DNA of 64,000 nt from positions 204,501 to 268,500 of the forward strand of contig NZ_CP013002.1 of NCBI RefSeq assembly GCF_001414055.1, given 5' to 3'. A model generated the notes under the pieces. The model had not been told where the DNA came from and ran no database searches. It saw only the letters and a program-made list of their open reading frames with translations. This stretch comes from Caulobacter henricii. GTDB lineage: Bacteria; Pseudomonadota; Alphaproteobacteria; Caulobacterales; Caulobacteraceae. Positions 61,708 through 64,000 of this stretch are shown here, in pieces. Each line of letters begins with the position of its first letter. Position 1 is the first letter of the stretch. The position numbers and the translations under genes were made by a program.

Positions 61708-62649
61708 CTAAGCCTCCTCCACCCAGGCCTTGATCAGCTGATGGGCGATCGCCAGGGCCGGCGGGGCGAAGGTGCCTTCCAGCTCGCCCCGGATCAGGGC
61801 CCCGGCCTCTTCCTTGGTAAACCAGCGCACCTCTTCCAGTTCGGTCTGGTCGGGCCGGGCCTCTGCACTGTCGACCTGGGCGATCAGGCCCATCATCAGG
61901 GATGACGGCCAGGGCCAGGGCTGGCTGGAATGGTAGCGCACGCTGGTGGCCGTCAGGCCGGCCTCTTCCATCAGTTCGCGGGCGCAGGCCTCCTCGATGG
62001 TCTCGCCCGGCTCGAGGAAGCCCGCCAGGGCCGAGAACATGCCGGCCGGCCACATCGCCTGGCGACCCAGCAGGCATTTGTCCTCATGCACCGCCAGCAT
62101 GATCGCCACCGGATCGGTGCGCGGGAAATGTTCGGCCTTGCAGGCGGGGCAGACGCGCTTCCAGCCCCCGTCACCGACCTCGGAGGCCTGGCCGCAGGCG
62201 CTGCACCAGCGGTGGCGGCGACGCCATTCGAACATCGAGCGGGCCGTGGCCAGGATGCCGGCATCGGCCGGTGGCATCGAGGCGGCGATGCCGCGCAGCT
62301 CCTCGAACCGGCCCAGCCCCTGCAGGGGGCCCTCGGCCGGATCGGCCGGGCCGTCCAGATCGACCGCGAACACCGCCAGATCCTTCCAGAGCCCCAGGAA
62401 CAGCAGCTTCTCGGTCCCGGCCGCCAGTTCCTGGGCCATGTCGGCGCGCAGATAGGCGATCTGGACGCCCGTCGGCTTGCCGTCCTCGCCCAGGTTGTCC
62501 TCGACCAGGGGCTTGCCGTTCCAGATGGCCACGGCCAGGGAGGCGGGGTCGGCCAGCTTTTCGGCCAGCCAGGCGGCATCGCCGCGCCGCTCGCTGGAAC
62601 GGTCCAGGGGATTGCCGGCGAAGGTGTTGGTGATGATCGAAAGAGCCAT
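61708..62649 (-). CDS. nudC: NAD+ diphosphatase (NudC type)
   Basis: Nudix hydrolase of 313 residues that cleaves NAD(H) and can remove NAD caps from RNA. A zinc ribbon (WCSACGQ and VCPACKAEHFPR) precedes the Nudix box GFLEPGETIEEACARELMEEAG. The diagnostic downstream motif SQPWPWPSSLMMGL matches the SQPWPFPxS of NudC. The N-terminal domain is typical. ATG at 62649. Confidence 0.94.
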   Translation of the reverse strand: MALSIITNTFAGNPLDRSSERRGDAAWLAEKLADPASLAVAIWNGKPLVEDNLGEDGKPTGVQIAYLRADMAQELAAGTEKLLFLGLWKDLAVFAVDLDGPADPAEGPLQGLGRFEELRGIAASMPPADAGILATARSMFEWRRRHRWCSACGQASEVGDGGWKRVCPACKAEHFPRTDPVAIMLAVHEDKCLLGRQAMWPAGMFSALAGFLEPGETIEEACARELMEEAGLTATSVRYHSSQPWPWPSSLMMGLIAQVDSAEARPDQTELEEVRWFTKEEAGALIRGELEGTFAPPALAIAHQLIKAWVEEA

Positions 62650-62740
62650 GTCCTGTCTCTAGCCCAGCGAGGAAGAGTCGTCACGACGTCGCACGGACTT
62701 GCATCGTCGGTCATGAGTCGCGATATAGGCCTCGGAGATC

Positions 62741-62830
62741 GGTGACGGGCGGAGCCCTCGCCAATCTGGTCAGGGCCGAGAGGCAGCAGCCACAACGAGC
62801 CAAGCTTCGGGTCGTCCGCCGGTCTCCACC
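62741..62830 (+). ncRNA. ffs: Signal recognition particle RNA, small bacterial type
   Basis: The conserved SRP core reads TGGTCAGGGCCGAGAGGCAG followed by CAGCCACAACGAG, forming helix 8 and its loops. The 5' end GGTGACGGGCGGA pairs with the 3' end TCCGCCGGTCTCCACC, closing a 90-nt rod. TTTTC directly follows, serving as terminator. A TATAGG box (62724-62729) and TTGCAT (62699-62704) may be the promoter. The place just before dnaX is common in bacteria. The RNA pairs with Ffh to target membrane proteins. Confidence 0.9.
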
Positions 62831-62913
62831 TTTTCTCCTAAAACTGTCAGCAGTTGCCCGCCGCGCGCGCGCGAGCCTTTTGCTGGGCGCTCCGGCGCTC
62901 TACACTGACGGCC

Positions 62914-64000
62914 ATGGCCGACCACGACGACCTCCAGACTGATTCCGCACCGCCGTGGGACGATGAACCCGCCGAGCGTGACGAGAACACGGCCGACATT
63001 TTCGGCGCGGCCCCGGCTGTGGTCGCCCCGCCGGTGGTCCAGCCCTCGCCGGACCTGGTCCATGACGACGCCGGCGCGGCCTATACCGTCCTGGCCCGCA
63101 AGTATCGGCCGCGCAATTTCGAGGACCTGATCGGCCAGGAGGCCATGGTCCGGACCCTGGCCAATGCCTTTTCCAGCGGCCGTATCGCCCATGCCTTCAT
63201 GCTGACCGGCGTGCGCGGGGTGGGCAAGACCACGACCGCCCGTCTGCTGGCCCGCGCCCTGAACTACGAGACCGACACGGTTCACCAGCCCTCGGTCGAC
63301 CTGACGGTCGACGGCCGTCACTGCAAGTCGATCATCGAAGGCCGGCACATGGACGTGCTGGAGCTGGACGCCGCCAGCCGCACCAAGGTCGACGAGATGC
63401 GCGAGCTGCTGGACGGGGTGCGCTACGCCCCGGTCGAGGCGCGCTACAAGGTCTACATCATCGACGAAGTGCACATGCTGTCGACGGCGGCGTTCAACGC
63501 CCTGCTGAAGACGCTGGAAGAGCCGCCGCCGCACGCCAAGTTCATCTTCGCCACCACCGAGATCCGCAAGGTGCCGGTGACCATCCTGTCGCGGACCCAG
63601 CGCTTCGACCTGCGCCGGGTCGAGCCGGACGTGCTGGTCAAGCACTTCGACCGGATCGCGGCCAAGGAGGGCGCGCGGGTCGATGCCGACGGCCTGGCCC
63701 TGATCGCCCGCGCCGCCGAGGGATCGGTGCGCGACGGTCTGTCCCTGCTCGACCAGGCCATTGTCCAGGCCGAGCGCGGGGCGACGGTCTCGGCCGCCGT
63801 GGTCCGCGACATGCTGGGCCTGGCCGATCGCGGCCAGACCATCGCCCTGTTCGAGTCCGTAATGGGCGGCAAGCCGGCGGAGGCCCTCGAAGGCTTCCGC
63901 GCCCTGTGGGGTTTCGGGGCTGACCCGGCGGTGGTCATGCTCGACCTGCTGGACCACTGCCACGGGGCGGCGGTGGCCAAGGCCCTGGGGCCCGACGCCC
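62914..64000 (+). CDS. dnaX: DNA polymerase III subunit gamma/tau, C-terminus beyond window
   Basis: Clamp-loader ATPase, 362 codons visible. After an acidic N-terminal extension (ADHDDLQTDSAPPWDDEPAE) of about 55 residues comes the core: YTVLARKYRPRNFEDLIGQEAMV, Walker A GVRGVGKTTTARLLARALN, Walker B YIIDEVHMLSTAAFNALLKTLEEPPPH, sensor 1 FIFATTEIRKVPVTILSRTQRF and sensor 2 GSVRDGLSLLDQAI. It lacks the full four-Cys zinc knuckle of E. coli; only HCKS remains. The tau part is outside the window. Confidence 0.95.
   Translation, partial: MADHDDLQTDSAPPWDDEPAERDENTADIFGAAPAVVAPPVVQPSPDLVHDDAGAAYTVLARKYRPRNFEDLIGQEAMVRTLANAFSSGRIAHAFMLTGVRGVGKTTTARLLARALNYETDTVHQPSVDLTVDGRHCKSIIEGRHMDVLELDAASRTKVDEMRELLDGVRYAPVEARYKVYIIDEVHMLSTAAFNALLKTLEEPPPHAKFIFATTEIRKVPVTILSRTQRFDLRRVEPDVLVKHFDRIAAKEGARVDADGLALIARAAEGSVRDGLSLLDQAIVQAERGATVSAAVVRDMLGLADRGQTIALFESVMGGKPAEALEGFRALWGFGADPAVVMLDLLDHCHGAAVAKALGPDA

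Overview
The window is high-GC alphaproteobacterial chromosome. The gene content fits Caulobacterales, most like Caulobacter or Phenylobacterium: a ChvI-ChvG-HprK-EIIA-HPr cluster, a RegA/RegB-SenC locus, flagellin-sugar genes pseB/pseC (flmA/flmB in Caulobacter), several TonB-dependent receptors, a hisS-hisZ-hisG operon and ffs beside dnaX. This rests on gene content only; there is no rRNA. I found no tRNA, CRISPR array, complete insertion sequence or prophage. Most of the window is housekeeping chromosome with short intergenic palindromic repeats. One small gene (53.56-54.47 kb) looks foreign.

Layout. 0-6 kb: a siderophore receptor cut by the window edge, a Spy-like periplasmic protein, a MaoC-like protein, and an ScsB-type disulfide reductase followed by a redoxin. 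6-13 kb: pgi, a small coupled gene pair, then a histidine attenuator ahead of hisS-hisZ-hisG. 13-20 kb: an HTTM-like membrane protein pair, an M13 peptidase, and a copper-type cassette (PCuAC, YcnI, TonB receptor, DUF2946). 20-27 kb: TauE/SafE exporter, HlyIII, patatin, an LpxR-like barrel and nrdA. 27-34.8 kb: an OmpA protein with a 31-proline hinge, a K+/H+ antiporter and the chvIG-hprK-PTS cluster. 35-44 kb: pseBC with a FliL-like gene, tadA, rluB, a CPBP protease, a TMEM175-like channel and rsmD. 44-51 kb: a HAD hydrolase, PCD and SDR group with shared operators, then regAB/senC and phaZ. 51-57 kb: a YgjP peptidase, asd with a candidate Thr/Ile/Met leader peptide, the foreign gene, a GST, nrdB and a PanE-like reductase. 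57-64 kb: paired DUF6491 proteins, a dicarboxylate symporter, amn, nudC, ffs and dnaX (cut by the window edge).

The most interesting signals are regulatory. Two amino-acid attenuator leaders can be read directly from the DNA (before hisS and before asd). The unlinked nrdA and nrdB genes each carry paired NrdR-like boxes with the same 31-bp register. An identical TCAAAC-N4-GTTTGA palindrome precedes both the HAD hydrolase and the SDR gene. A cluster of TTTGAC-N6-GTCAAA sites lies in an unusually AT-rich gap after hisG. Several loci also converge on copper and disulfide handling outside the cytoplasm (ScsB, redoxin, PCuAC, YcnI, DUF2946, SenC), which suits an organism that builds copper-containing terminal oxidases under RegAB control.
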